NCBI RefSeq assembly: GCF_018613805.1
Contig: NZ_JAGGPL010000018.1
Location: forward strand, 1 to 64,000
Length of the DNA stretch: 64,000 nucleotides
Direction of reading: 5' to 3'
From: Arthrobacter sp. ISL-48
Lineage (GTDB): Bacteria; Actinomycetota; Actinomycetes; Actinomycetales; Micrococcaceae
The notes under the pieces were generated by a model. That model had not been told where the DNA came from. It saw only the letters and a list, made by a program, of their open reading frames with translations, and ran no database searches. Of the stretch, positions 47,533 through 56,499 are shown piece by piece. Each line of letters starts with the position of its first letter. Position 1 is the stretch's first letter. The translations under genes were made by a program, and so were the position numbers.

Positions 47533-48600
47533 GTGACCAGTAGCGAAGCCTCCACACAACGGATCCCGCCGTTTGTGTCCTTGGGGTCAGCACGATCAGT
47601 AACTGGGGCGGGCCTCGTACCAGGGCGTGGCGGCAATCATCCAAATCCGGTTTCAGATGCTGCCGTACTGTCAGCTGTTTCACGTGAAACAACCTCATCC
47701 GGTAGGACGAACGTTATCGACACGATGGATGACTCAAGCCCGATCGCCCGGGAACTAGCGCATGAGACCAAGCGCCGGGAGCGGCTCCTAGGGCGGGAGC
47801 TTCCCAAGCCGGAGAAGACCAGAATCTTTACGGTCTCTAACCAAAAAGGTGGCGTCGGCAAGACCACCACCACAGTAAACATCGCGGCGGCCCTGGCTGC
47901 TGCCGGACTCAACGTCCTGGTCATTGATATCGACCCTCAGGGAAATGCCTCTACGGCCTTGGGCGTCGAGCATCATGCCGACGTGGACAGCATCTATGAC
48001 GTCCTGATCAACGACTTTCCGCTCGCGGACGTGGTGGCTCCGTGCCCGGACATCAGTAACCTGATTTGCGCGCCAGCGACCATCCACCTGGCCGGCGCGG
48101 AGATTGAGCTCGTCTCGCTTGTGGCCCGGGAGCAGCGGCTACGCCGCGCCATCGATGTGTATTCCAAGGTGCGCGAAAAAAACGGCGAAGAGCGGCTGGA
48201 CTATATCTTCATCGACTGCCCGCCGAGTCTGGGCCTCCTCACCGTCAATGCGTTCTGTGCCGCTGGTGAGGTCTTGATTCCCATTCAATGCGAGTACTAC
48301 GCGCTCGAGGGCCTGAGTCAACTGCTGAAGAACATCGAGATGATCCAGAAGCACCTCAACGCTGACCTTGAAGTCTCTACTATCCTCCTGACCATGTACG
48401 ACGGCCGCACCAACCTGGCGGCACAGGTGGCAGCCGAGGTGCGGCAGCACTTTCCGGATCAGGTTCTGGGGGCCGTGGTCCCCCGTTCGGTGCGGATCTC
48501 GGAGGCACCCAGCTACCAGCAGACCGTCATGACTTACGATCCTTCCTCCAGCGGAGCCCTGTCTTATCTGGAAGCCGCAGCCGAAATCGCTGAGCGCTAG
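47533..48600 (+). CDS. parA: Chromosome-partitioning ATPase ParA
   Basis: This protein is a Walker-type ATPase that segregates chromosome origins with ParB. The P-loop is 'NQKGGVGKTTTTVNIAAAL', the switch region 'VIDIDPQGNAST' and the later 'IFIDCPPSLGLL' are standard. From the GTG at 47533 it has 355 residues with a poorly conserved ~75-residue N-terminal extension; an ATG at 47725 would give 291 residues. The parS site at 47676-47691 lies within the extension, encoding '-VSRET-', and would be upstream if 47725 is used. I record the longer form because the extension has no stop, but the start is uncertain. Confidence 0.93.
   Translation: MTSSEASTQRIPPFVSLGSARSVTGAGLVPGRGGNHPNPVSDAAVLSAVSRETTSSGRTNVIDTMDDSSPIARELAHETKRRERLLGRELPKPEKTRIFTVSNQKGGVGKTTTTVNIAAALAAAGLNVLVIDIDPQGNASTALGVEHHADVDSIYDVLINDFPLADVVAPCPDISNLICAPATIHLAGAEIELVSLVAREQRLRRAIDVYSKVREKNGEERLDYIFIDCPPSLGLLTVNAFCAAGEVLIPIQCEYYALEGLSQLLKNIEMIQKHLNADLEVSTILLTMYDGRTNLAAQVAAEVRQHFPDQVLGAVVPRSVRISEAPSYQQTVMTYDPSSSGALSYLEAAAEIAER
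47676..47691. promoter_or_regulatory. parS: parS site within the 5' part of parA
   Basis: This is an exact TGTTTCACGTGAAACA, the consensus ParB-binding palindrome. It lies between the two possible parA starts. Confidence 0.95.
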
Positions 48601-48666
48601 AATCTTCAAGAACTGCAACAACCGGAGTCAGGCAATGCCGGGCTCGTCCACTGGAGGGATTTATCC

Positions 48667-49929
48667 ATGAGCGAAAAGCGACGGGGCTTAGGCCGCGGTC
48701 TTGGCGCACTCATTCCAAGTTCCGCCGCTGGCACCGGGTCTGGCACCGGGACGGCCGTTTCTCGGCCGGTGGACCTTTTCTTTCCGGAAGGCCGGAAGAA
48801 AGTGGTTCCAGGCGACGGTTCCGTCGATACCGATGAAACCGGGGCACCGTCTCCCGCCTCCCCCTTTGGCTCCGACGCTCAGCCTGCAGCTGCAGTGAAG
48901 ACGGCCGCGGATTCAACGGCGAAGGTTGCCAGCAAAGCAACCGGCAAGGGGGCAGAGAAGCCGGCTACACCCAAGGTTGCCGCGACTGACCGGACTGCTG
49001 CAAAGGCCTCGACCAACGGCAGTGGGCGTGCGGGCGCTCCTGGAGCTACGGAGTCCGTGCACGCTGACGGCGAGATCGCCGGTGTGGACAATGGTGTAGA
49101 CCTCGTGGAAGTCCCCGGCGTGCGTTTCGCTGAAATCCCTGTCACGGACATCCATCCCAACCGTAAACAGCCGCGCTCCGTCTTCGATGAGGACGACATG
49201 GCAGAGCTTATTCACTCGGTGCGAGAAATCGGCGTCCTCCAGCCAATTGTGGTGCGGACTTCAACCGAAGAAGGTGGAGAACCGTATGAGCTGGTAATGG
49301 GCGAACGCCGGTGGAGGGCAGTACAGGCAGCTGGCCTGGCAACAATCCCCGCGATCGTGCGTGACACCACTGATGATGATCTCCTCCGCGACGCACTGCT
49401 GGAGAACCTTCACCGAAGCCAGCTGAATCCCCTGGAGGAGGCTGCCGCATATCAGCAACTGCTCGAAGACTTTGGAACTACCCACGAACAGCTCGCTGAC
49501 CGCATTGGACGCTCACGGCCTCAGGTGTCGAATACCTTGCGGCTGCTCAAGCTTCCCCCGCTGGTCCAACGCCGGGTAGCGGCCAGCGTTCTGTCTGCCG
49601 GCCACGCCCGCGCACTGCTCGCTCTTCCGGACGCTGCAGCCATGGAACGGCTGGCGCAGAAGATCGTGGCGGAAGGCATGTCGGTTCGTGCCACTGAAGA
49701 AGCAGTGACGCTTTATCAGGATCCTGCAAAGCCGGCTAAGAACAACATTCCGAGGCCTGGTGCACGTCACGAGCGCCTGGATTATTTGGCTTCTTCTCTG
49801 TCTGATCGCCTGGACACAAACGTCAAGATTTCGCTGGGCGTCCGTAAGGGACGTGTGAGCATCGAATTCGCCAGCGTCGAAGACCTGAACCGTATTATGG
49901 AGGTCTTGGCTCCTGGTGCCGAGAGCTAG
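48667..49929 (+). CDS. parB: Chromosome-partitioning protein ParB (CTP-dependent clamp)
   Basis: This 420-residue protein binds parS and spreads as a CTP-gated clamp. The N-terminal ~150 residues are a disordered Ala/Thr/Pro-rich region beginning '[20 protein letters not shown]', which contains the ParA-activating basic end. The CTP-binding motifs are '[14 protein letters not shown]', '[12 protein letters not shown]' and '[14 protein letters not shown]'. The HTH is '[20 protein letters not shown]'. The C-terminal dimerisation part is intact. It starts 66 bases after parA with GGAGGG upstream and ends in a terminator made from a parS. Confidence 0.96.
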   Translation: MSEKRRGLGRGLGALIPSSAAGTGSGTGTAVSRPVDLFFPEGRKKVVPGDGSVDTDETGAPSPASPFGSDAQPAAAVKTAADSTAKVASKATGKGAEKPATPKVAATDRTAAKASTNGSGRAGAPGATESVHADGEIAGVDNGVDLVEVPGVRFAEIPVTDIHPNRKQPRSVFDEDDMAELIHSVREIGVLQPIVVRTSTEEGGEPYELVMGERRWRAVQAAGLATIPAIVRDTTDDDLLRDALLENLHRSQLNPLEEAAAYQQLLEDFGTTHEQLADRIGRSRPQVSNTLRLLKLPPLVQRRVAASVLSAGHARALLALPDAAAMERLAQKIVAEGMSVRATEEAVTLYQDPAKPAKNNIPRPGARHERLDYLASSLSDRLDTNVKISLGVRKGRVSIEFASVEDLNRIMEVLAPGAES

Positions 49930-49947
49930 CCCGACTAGGAGTCAATT

Positions 49948-49982
49948 GCGGGCCTGTTTCACGTGAAACAGGCCCGCTTTTT
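49948..49982 (+). terminator. parB terminator built on a parS palindrome
   Basis: A perfect 30-bp palindrome (15-base arms) at 49948-49977 is followed by five Ts. Its middle 16 bases, 49955-49970, are an exact parS. The GC clamp GCGGGCC/GGCCCGC plus the T-run are terminator features. Confidence 0.8.
49955..49970. promoter_or_regulatory. parS: parS site (in the parB terminator stem)
   Basis: Exact TGTTTCACGTGAAACA. It is the core of the 30-bp palindrome after parB. Confidence 0.95.
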
Positions 49983-50375
49983 GTTTATCGGCGGAGAGGC
50001 CAGGCCGATTGGGTATTGTTCCTCTGTCTCCTATCGCACTATTCCGCATGTTCTGCCAGTCATGGTTTCATGGTTGCCGTTGACGCGTTCCCCAGTGAGG
50101 ACTGGAACGCTTTCCGAAAACAATAGTCTCTTGTTCCTGTCTCGCTACGTACGTTTTTGATCGCGGCTTGGGTTTTGCTCGCAGGTTCAACTGTCGAGCC
50201 GCAGGATCCGCCGACCCAGCAGTTCCACCCAGCAGTTCCACTGCCGTAGTACGGTGGCCCCCACATGATTGTTTTCGCCCGAAGAGCCCTTTACAGGGCT
50301 GGTTTGATGTTGGTGGTATAGATTCCCTCTTCAAAGAACGCGAGAGCCGGTGCGAGTTCCGGGTGGAACGGTACT

Positions 50376-50391
50376 TGTTTCACGTGAAACG
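50376..50391. promoter_or_regulatory. parS: parS site, one mismatch
   Basis: TGTTTCACGTGAAACG differs from consensus only at the last base. Confidence 0.9.
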
Positions 50392-50553
50392 CCGGTCGAC
50401 GGAGGTGAACGAAGGGTGGGTCCGTGTGGGCGCAGCAGCGCGGGGTGCGGAATGCGCCGTGAGTCCCGTCGGGGGTGGCGATTCGAGTGGGAATAACTGC
50501 TCCCGCTCCCCTTCTTGCGGCACGGTTGGACGGTCCTTGTTATGTAGTGTCCC

Positions 50554-50569
50554 TATTTCACGTGAAACG
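50554..50569. promoter_or_regulatory. parS: parS site, two mismatches
   Basis: TATTTCACGTGAAACG keeps the whole central TTTCACGTGAAA core; the outer bases differ. Confidence 0.8.
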
Positions 50570-51454
50570 AGACAGGTTGTTCTGGACGGGATACTACGAT
50601 CGGCGGTTGACCCCCGGCGCTATCGGCTTCCGCAGTGAGGGTTGTGGGGTACCTTGGGAGACGGTCTGGGAGTTGGGACCGCATTTAGGAGAGCCACGGA
50701 TGGCGCCATGGTGGGACTCGGGTCTAGCTACCCTTGATGGAAATGCTGGGCCGAGTCGCTAGGTGACCGCCTCCACTAGGTGACTGCCTGCTTGCCTATC
50801 ACCACAGGGGTAGGCAGAAGAGCTAGTCATCTGGGATACTTCGTGACTGGGTAAAGGTGACCGAGCATAAGTCGCTCACGCTGATCGACAGAGTCAGCTG
50901 TGAGAATGAAGTATGCCGGGCCGACAGGAGACCGCCGTAGTCGATATACGGGTCGTCTTGGCAGCCCATTTACTGGAGTGACCGGTGTCCATGCGCCCAG
51001 GGTCCGCCGGTTTCGAACGGCTGCCGGGAAGTGGATATCGGGAGTCACTCCGTCTCCAGCGGACCGGCATCCCCTCTCTTTGGCGTTGGGTTGCCAATAT
51101 GGCGGCGGGCGACATTGCGGTCAGCGGGGCGACGGGTAGGCTGACAAATCGAACCCGCTCGCTCACTGATTTCACCCCTTGCGGCATCACCCTCGACGCT
51201 CCGCCCGCCGCATCAGACAATTGACTGCGGCCAACCTGATGACCATTTGTACGAGCTCGGACCGGCTCAGTATGCGTCGGCTCCTTGAGCACTGGATCTT
51301 CGCTGGGCAGTCGTCTAGACCGCGTTGACCATCCGCCGGTTCGCTTCTGCGGCTGCCTCTTGGACGGATTGATGGCCTCCGCAGATTTCCTGGGAGCAGG
51401 CCGCCCTACTGGCCAGCTGTCTGCCGGCGCGGTCCCGTTGTCCCTCCAGGCGTG

Positions 51455-51647
51455 GCCCGACTCGCTTTGGCGGGCCGAACACCAGGGCTGGCCCGAGTCG
51501 CTTTGGCGGGCCGAGCACCAGGGCTGGCCCGGCTTCGTTGGGCCGACCCCAGTGCTGGTCCACTTCGCTTCGTTGGGCCGACCCCAGTGCTGGTCCACTT
51601 CGCTTCGCTGGACCGCCCCCAGGGCTGGCCCGGCTCGCTTTCACGGG
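51455..51647. repeat. GC-rich tandem repeat, 31-36-bp units
   Basis: Five consecutive diverged units (51455-51490, 51491-51526, 51527-51557, 51558-51592, 51593-51627) and a partial sixth (51628-51647) share a 'GCCCG..TTCGCTT..GGGCCGA.C.CCAG.GCTG' pattern. Units one and two differ at two or three bases. No reading frame here looks like a protein repeat with selection. Confidence 0.85.
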
Positions 51648-52081
51648 TTGCCAGTCCCGGCATGCCTGCGACATGAACAACGACCCAGAGGAGCCTCCTG
51701 CCGCTATCCAGCAACGCCTACGAACGTCACGACCCTTCACCGTACAGTTTGATGGTGGGGTCGGCTCACTAGCTTAGTGGGGCAACATGGCTAGAGTCCC
51801 CCAAGGCATTTTGGATACGTGGCGATCAGAGCGACGACTGTCGGGGCAGATCGGGCTGGCGATCATTGTGACCGGGCCGTCGCCGGTGTAGTTCCGCACC
51901 TTGGGCCTGCGCCAGCGTAACGCCTTGGCGATACCCGCAGATGTCTCCTCATACTGCGCTGCTGGAGGATTCATCTGGGACCCTAGTACAAGCCCCACAT
52001 TGTGCAGCCGCGGCGCTTCCGCCACCGCCCTCCCTTAGCAAGAACCCCGTGCCTGGCTGTGAATTATCCGGTGGATATCGC

Positions 52082-52102
52082 TGTGGATAACTTTGTGGAT
52101 AA
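52082..52102. promoter_or_regulatory. Pair of exact DnaA boxes in the parS region
   Basis: TGTGGATAA occurs at 52082-52090 and 52094-52102, separated by three bases. Direct repeats this close could hold a DnaA dimer. The site is about 8.3 kb from dnaA. Confidence 0.7.
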
Positions 52103-52196
52103 TGCGAGCTTAGGGGGCGGCTGCTGGCAAGAGGAGAGTTGGGGACTTCGTACAACAATGTCCCCCTTTTGATGGGTCCCTTGCCGGCATCACTTT

Positions 52197-52212
52197 TGTT
52201 TCACGTGAAACG
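52197..52212. promoter_or_regulatory. parS: parS site, one mismatch
   Basis: TGTTTCACGTGAAACG differs from the consensus only at the last base. It is about 100 bases from a DnaA-box pair. Confidence 0.9.
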
Positions 52213-52426
52213 GTGTGGTCAGTGCGACCCGGCTTCTTCGCAGGGGGCTAAATCGCCGTATAGAGGAGAATTTCGTCGCGTTTTATGAGTGGTGACACGC
52301 CCGGGGCAACTGTCGAATCACCCACCTCCCGATGTCTTGAACTGACGGCCGCCACTTCCCCTCGCCGTCGTCTGCGACGCTGGCTCATCGGCAGACGAAT
52401 TCCACCCCGCGCCCCCTTGGCGGGCC

Positions 52427-52447
52427 TGTGGATAACATTGTGAATAA
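52427..52447. promoter_or_regulatory. DnaA box pair (one exact, one variant)
   Basis: TGTGGATAA at 52427-52435 is followed three bases later by TGTGAATAA at 52439-52447, the same spacing as the 52082 pair. Confidence 0.65.
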
Positions 52448-53032
52448 CTTCTGGGGATAACTCTCACACAGCCGCCCAGCACAGGGATTCCGGGCGTAGT
52501 GGACGTGGCGAAAACTCCTGGATGCTTCTGTTGGCGGCACCGTCCGGCCGTACCGTGAGCGCGGATGTCCGTGTCATTCCGGCACCGAAATCGTGTCTCC
52601 CGTCTGCGAGGACCGACTCACAGTGGCGGACCAAGTCGTCCTGCGTTCTTTAGGTTCCGAGGTGGGCTCCTCGGATAGCTAGGTTGAGACGCCTTGTCGC
52701 GCACCTAGAGCTCCTTGGCCAGAACTCCTTGGCTTGGGCACTGCGGAGTACAACGCCGGCCACTGGGGCGTCTGGTTCGACGGCCGTGGTTGAGCCACCG
52801 AGTAGCCTCCGTCCGTTGCGCTCAGGATGAGAGGTTCGCTATTGAGCGTTACGCTCTGCGGCAAATCCTCCCATCGGTTCGGACACCCCGCATTGATCCA
52901 GCTTCGGCGTGATCTGCTCCCCCGCCTGTCATGGGTGGTTCCGACCCAGACTGCAGACGACATGTAGGCAGCCCGCGTGTGGTCTGGCATGACGTCCTGG
53001 GTCAGGGCAGCGCTTCAGCTCACCAGTCCCCC

Positions 53033-53048
53033 CGTTTCACGTGAAACT
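53033..53048. promoter_or_regulatory. parS: parS site, two mismatches
   Basis: CGTTTCACGTGAAACT keeps the 12-14 central bases; both end bases differ. Confidence 0.8.
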
Positions 53049-53825
53049 CTGACCTCGATGTGAGGAGCCCTACGCGAAGTTCATGCCGCGCCTGATGTCC
53101 CTGCGGCCGTTCCGTGCGGCAGTTCCTACGATCTTGTTCTCGCCGGTGTCCATCCGTTACAGGACTTGCCAAGCGCCGTTGCGGAGGCGCGCTGGCGTTG
53201 GCGTAGCGGCAAAGCACCTGCCGCGGAGAGGCGATAGGACTAACGGCTGGAGCGAATCGGGTGGGCGTGTCGCCTGGGCAAGAGCGGTCGGTCTGTTCGC
53301 GCGAACCTCCATCACCCTGACGGCGGTAGTGGTTTTGGCCCATTAGGCTGGTGCCTCTGGCAGATGATACTTCGGTCTGTAGGTGGCTCCTATAAGACGG
53401 TTTATGGTGGGGAGATCGGATATTGTCGCCAGGGTGTGGCAGACAAATTCTGGAGTTGCACGTGGGTCATGACCAGCACAGTCGTCCAGCGAAGACTCCT
53501 ATCACCATTGCTTCCAAGGGTTGTGGAATCCGATTTGCGGCGTGAACAACGGCGATATGGCAGGATCCGCGGATTGGAACCGCTTAAGGGGCGCTTTAGA
53601 GCTGGTGAGACTTTCGTGCGGGCCAGGCTACCAGTTCAGTGCGGCACTAGTCACTTGGCACGCAACCCAAGGGCGCTAGAGAGCGCGCCCAGGGAGGGGG
53701 GCCAAAAAGCGTCTACGGCAGCGAGGGAAGACTACTTTGGTTTGATCCTGTTGCAAGCGCCCCATCGGGTGTTGGGTTCTTCGGAGTGTCCACACAAAGG
53801 TGAGTGATCGCCGCTTGGAGTACCA

Positions 53826-53841
53826 CGTTTCACGTGAAACA
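53826..53841. promoter_or_regulatory. parS: parS site, one mismatch
   Basis: CGTTTCACGTGAAACA differs from the consensus only at its first base. Confidence 0.9.
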
Positions 53842-54038
53842 ACTCGTCGGAAGATTCGTCTCTGGTTGCTAGGTCCCCTTCGCTATACAAGGCATCCGGT
53901 GCCTGCCGAAGGGCTCCGGGATGTCGACAAGATTCCGCGCATTCAGCTAATCCCTGGTTCAGGTGCCGGCTTCATCGAAAGTGAGCCTCGTGATTCTGCT
54001 TCTGGAGAGCCTGCGCTGGTTCACCGGCTATTCAGTCA

Positions 54039-54087
54039 CCTTGGCGTCATACTGCCTTCGGGGTGCCAGCCCCGTCGCACGCCAAGG
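54039..54087. other. Nested inverted repeats, possible structured element
   Basis: Perfect 9-bp arms CCTTGGCGT and ACGCCAAGG enclose a smaller stem CGGGGTGCC..GCCCCG at 54060-54075. It could fold as a branched hairpin in RNA or DNA. No function is assigned. Confidence 0.4.
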
Positions 54088-54469
54088 CACCAGAACCGAT
54101 TCATGATTCTGACCGAAGTGATAGGAATAGTGCGAGAAGGTCCGGCGTGGGTCAATGAAAGCGCCAGCTTTTGGTTGTGAAGTGATTTCCGAATACTCCA
54201 CGACCAACGGGGTACGTGTCGTTTATCCCCAATGTAGGGATCGCGGACAACCAGTGTTTGAGTTGGCGATCAGCGCGACAGCTCCTGTCCCACTGAACAG
54301 TCCACCCACCAGGAGTGGGATTCTCTGCAAATCAGCAAATCCACCCGAATGATGTGGCGCCTCGGCGGCTTGTCACACCGCTACTTCCGAGTTTGGCACC
54401 CAGCGAGAATAAAGCTGGAGATTGCCTAGCCGGGCGTGAAGCGCCATTCCGGTGTGGATCGGCATCGCG

Positions 54470-54485
54470 TGTTTCACGTGAAACA
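54470..54485. promoter_or_regulatory. parS: parS site
   Basis: Exact TGTTTCACGTGAAACA. Confidence 0.95.
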
Positions 54486-54612
54486 GCCGGTATTTCCGGT
54501 TCGCGTACCCAAACACGAACTCATGCTGATGCAGGTGCTCCGACATCCAGCCGGCGCTCCCCGGGCTTGCTTCGCGTATCGCGGCAACATATGGCGGCAC
54601 ATGGTCTTCGGA

Positions 54613-54628
54613 TGTTTCACGTGAAACA
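54613..54628. promoter_or_regulatory. parS: parS site
   Basis: Exact TGTTTCACGTGAAACA, 143 bases after the previous one; it is the last parS before trxA. Confidence 0.95.
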
Positions 54629-54853
54629 AGGCCACATCGTGGCGGCGCCAGGCTAGTCAATGAAGCAACCTACTCTTCTTCGAATCAAAGTGCACTGAGG
54701 CCGCTACTAAGGCAGCGACGATAAGTAGTTGCCCGAATACAGACAAACTGGATTGTTTTCCACCGAAGAGCTGTCCTCAACGGGTCAGGAGAAGACGGTT
54801 AGCCGTGGCACAGACTGGGCTGGAAAATATTGAGCCGGACTGGACAAAGAAAA

Positions 54854-54881
54854 TGGCCACCGCTTCGGGAAGCGGTGGCCA
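54854..54881 (-). terminator. Terminator of trxB-trxA
   Basis: Twelve-base arms (TGGCCACCGCTT and AAGCGGTGGCCA) with a four-base loop lie about 50 bases beyond the trxA stop on the minus strand and are followed by TTTTCTTT. Confidence 0.85.
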
Positions 54882-54931
54882 CAAACTCAAGTTGCCAAGC
54901 TGTGCTCAGGTACCGAGAGGAGACTAGGTCC

Positions 54932-55258
54932 TCAGGAGAGCACGTCTGCGAATTCCTTCTCGAAGAACTGCTTGGGCTTGGCGCCGATAACAGTGCTCTT
55001 CACCTGGCCGTTCTGGAAGAGGTAGACGGCGGGGATGGAGGTAATTCCGTATTCAGCCGCGATGGAGGGATTATCGTCCACGTTAACCTTGACGACATTA
55101 ACCTTCTCGCCGTACTCAACGGAGATTTCGTCGAGGATGGGGCCAAGTTTGCGGCACGGCCCGCACCATTCAGCCCAAAAATCCACGATGACCGGCTTCT
55201 CGGCTGACAGTACGTCTGTTCCGAAGCTTGCATCTGTTACGTCTTTGGCGTTGCTCAT
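54932..55258 (-). CDS. trxA: Thioredoxin
   Basis: This 108-residue thioredoxin is a general dithiol reductant. The active site is '[13 protein letters not shown]' with Cys32 and Cys35, and the conserved cis-Pro is in '[13 protein letters not shown]'. Length is exactly that of the family. It lies 37 bases after trxB on the same strand and ends at the hairpin 54854-54881, so the two form an operon in the order trxB-trxA, probably transcribed from the SigR-type promoter before trxB. Confidence 0.97.
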   Translation of the reverse strand: MSNAKDVTDASFGTDVLSAEKPVIVDFWAEWCGPCRKLGPILDEISVEYGEKVNVVKVNVDDNPSIAAEYGITSIPAVYLFQNGQVKSTVIGAKPKQFFEKEFADVLS

Positions 55259-55295
55259 AACCTTGTCTCTCTCTTCGATTGTCGGGTTACGCGGG

Positions 55296-56252
55296 TTACG
55301 CGTGAAGGTCTGCGAGGTAGTGCTCTACATCGATGGCGGCGACACACCCTGAGCCGGAAGCTGTGATGGCCTGGCGGTACGTGGGGTCCACGACATCGCC
55401 GGCAGCAAAAACGCCAGGAACGCTGGTCCGGGAACTGCGGCCCTCTACGGCGATAGTTCCGGCAGGGGTGATCTCCAGAGTGTCCTTGACCAGTTCAGTG
55501 CGCGGGTCGTTGCCGATCGCCACAAAGACACCGGTCACAGCCAGGTCCGAGATAGTTCCGTCCACGAGATTCTTGATCTTTAGTCCCGTGACCTTGTCCT
55601 GCCCGATGACGTCGTCAACAGCGCTGTTCCAGATAAAGCTGATCTTCTCGTGGGCCAGGGCGCGGTCGGCCATGATCTTGGAGGCCTTGAGGGAGTCGCG
55701 CCGGTGAACCACCGTAACTGACTTGGCAAACTTGGTCAGGAAGAGCGCCTCTTCCATGGCAGAGTCTCCTCCGCCGATGACGGCGATGTCCTGATCCTTG
55801 AAAAAGAAACCATCGCAGGTTGCACACCAGCTGACGCCGTGCCCGGAAAGCCGCTTTTCGTTAGGCAAGCCAAGTTCGCGGTAAGCGGACCCGGTCGAGA
55901 GAATAATTGCGCGGGCCTGAAAAGACTCACCGGTAGCGATGGTGACAGTCTTGATGTCGCCGTCGAGCTGCAGCGCCGTGACATCCTCGAACTGGATCTC
56001 AGTCCCAAACCGTGCCGCCTGCTTTTCGAAGTTCTCCATGAGGTCAGGACCCATGATGCCTTCCGGGAAACCCGGGTAGTTTTCGACGTCGGTGGTATTC
56101 ATCAGTTCCCCGCCGGCGGTGACAGATCCTGCCAGAAGCAACGGCTTCAGGTTGGCACGCGCGGTGTAGACGGCTGCCGTGTAACCAGCCGGGCCGGAGC
56201 CGACGATGATGACATCACGTACTTCGGACGCGGTGTTTTCTGCGTTGCTCAC
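55296..56252 (-). CDS. trxB: Thioredoxin reductase
   Basis: This 318-residue NADPH-dependent flavoprotein reduces thioredoxin. FAD-binding is marked by '[20 protein letters not shown]', the redox pair by '[11 protein letters not shown]' (Cys143 and Cys146), NADPH-binding by '[20 protein letters not shown]' and the C-terminal FAD block by '[20 protein letters not shown]'. I chose the GTG at 56252 with GGAAGAGG upstream; the frame is open to 56306 but that extension has no ribosome site. A SigR/SigH-type promoter lies 60 bases upstream. Confidence 0.97.
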   Translation of the reverse strand: MSNAENTASEVRDVIIVGSGPAGYTAAVYTARANLKPLLLAGSVTAGGELMNTTDVENYPGFPEGIMGPDLMENFEKQAARFGTEIQFEDVTALQLDGDIKTVTIATGESFQARAIILSTGSAYRELGLPNEKRLSGHGVSWCATCDGFFFKDQDIAVIGGGDSAMEEALFLTKFAKSVTVVHRRDSLKASKIMADRALAHEKISFIWNSAVDDVIGQDKVTGLKIKNLVDGTISDLAVTGVFVAIGNDPRTELVKDTLEITPAGTIAVEGRSSRTSVPGVFAAGDVVDPTYRQAITASGSGCVAAIDVEHYLADLHA

Positions 56253-56311
56253 TGAACGGTGAACCTCTTCCTTAGTCGATGCGCTGGCCTTGAGGGCCGG
56301 CCACATGGCAC

Positions 56312-56337
56312 AACTGAATCTTGATGATGAATATTCC
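56312..56337 (-). promoter_or_regulatory. SigR/SigH-type promoter for trxB
   Basis: On the minus strand GGAAT (56337-56333) and GTT (56314-56312) are separated by 18 bases, matching the GGAAT-N18/19-GTT promoters of disulfide-stress sigma factors SigR (Streptomyces) and SigH (Mycobacterium). trxB is a classic target of these factors. Use in this organism is inferred. Confidence 0.75.
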
Positions 56338-56499
56338 GGGCGCCATGGAAACGGAGGAACCGTGAATCAGGGCACAGAGTCACCTCTACAAGACGCCATA
56401 CCAGATTACCGTCTGCAGACGCCAGAGCCGCGTCCTGTGACCGCCGAAGCAACTCGACGCAACATAGACGCGGCCCGGGGCCGAACACAACTGCCAGCG

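Larger units (their letters stand above)
49983..54853. other. About 4.9 kb parS-rich region without convincing genes
   Basis: Between parB and the trxA terminator I find only short, poorly coded reading frames on both strands with no recognisable domain and no consistent ribosome sites. The stretch contains seven parS sites, four DnaA-box sequences (52082-52447), one tandem repeat (51455-51647) and an inverted-repeat structure (54039-54087). Base composition looks more even than in flanking genes, which fits non-coding DNA; I did not compute it. A centromere-like partition region is the best reading. Undetected non-coding RNAs are possible. Confidence 0.65.

Noticed and set aside
51455-51647. 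CRISPR array
   Set aside because: The units are contiguous and diverged, with no unique spacers between constant repeats and no cas genes nearby.
50894-51740. Frames with internal Trp/Gly/Pro repeats over the tandem repeat
   Set aside because: All frames across the repeat look equally repeat-like and none has coding support; the repeat is better described as DNA.
53364-54180. Two consecutive frames of 147 and 126 codons in the parS region
   Set aside because: No domain and no ribosome site; the second reads straight through a parS site. They look like chance frames.
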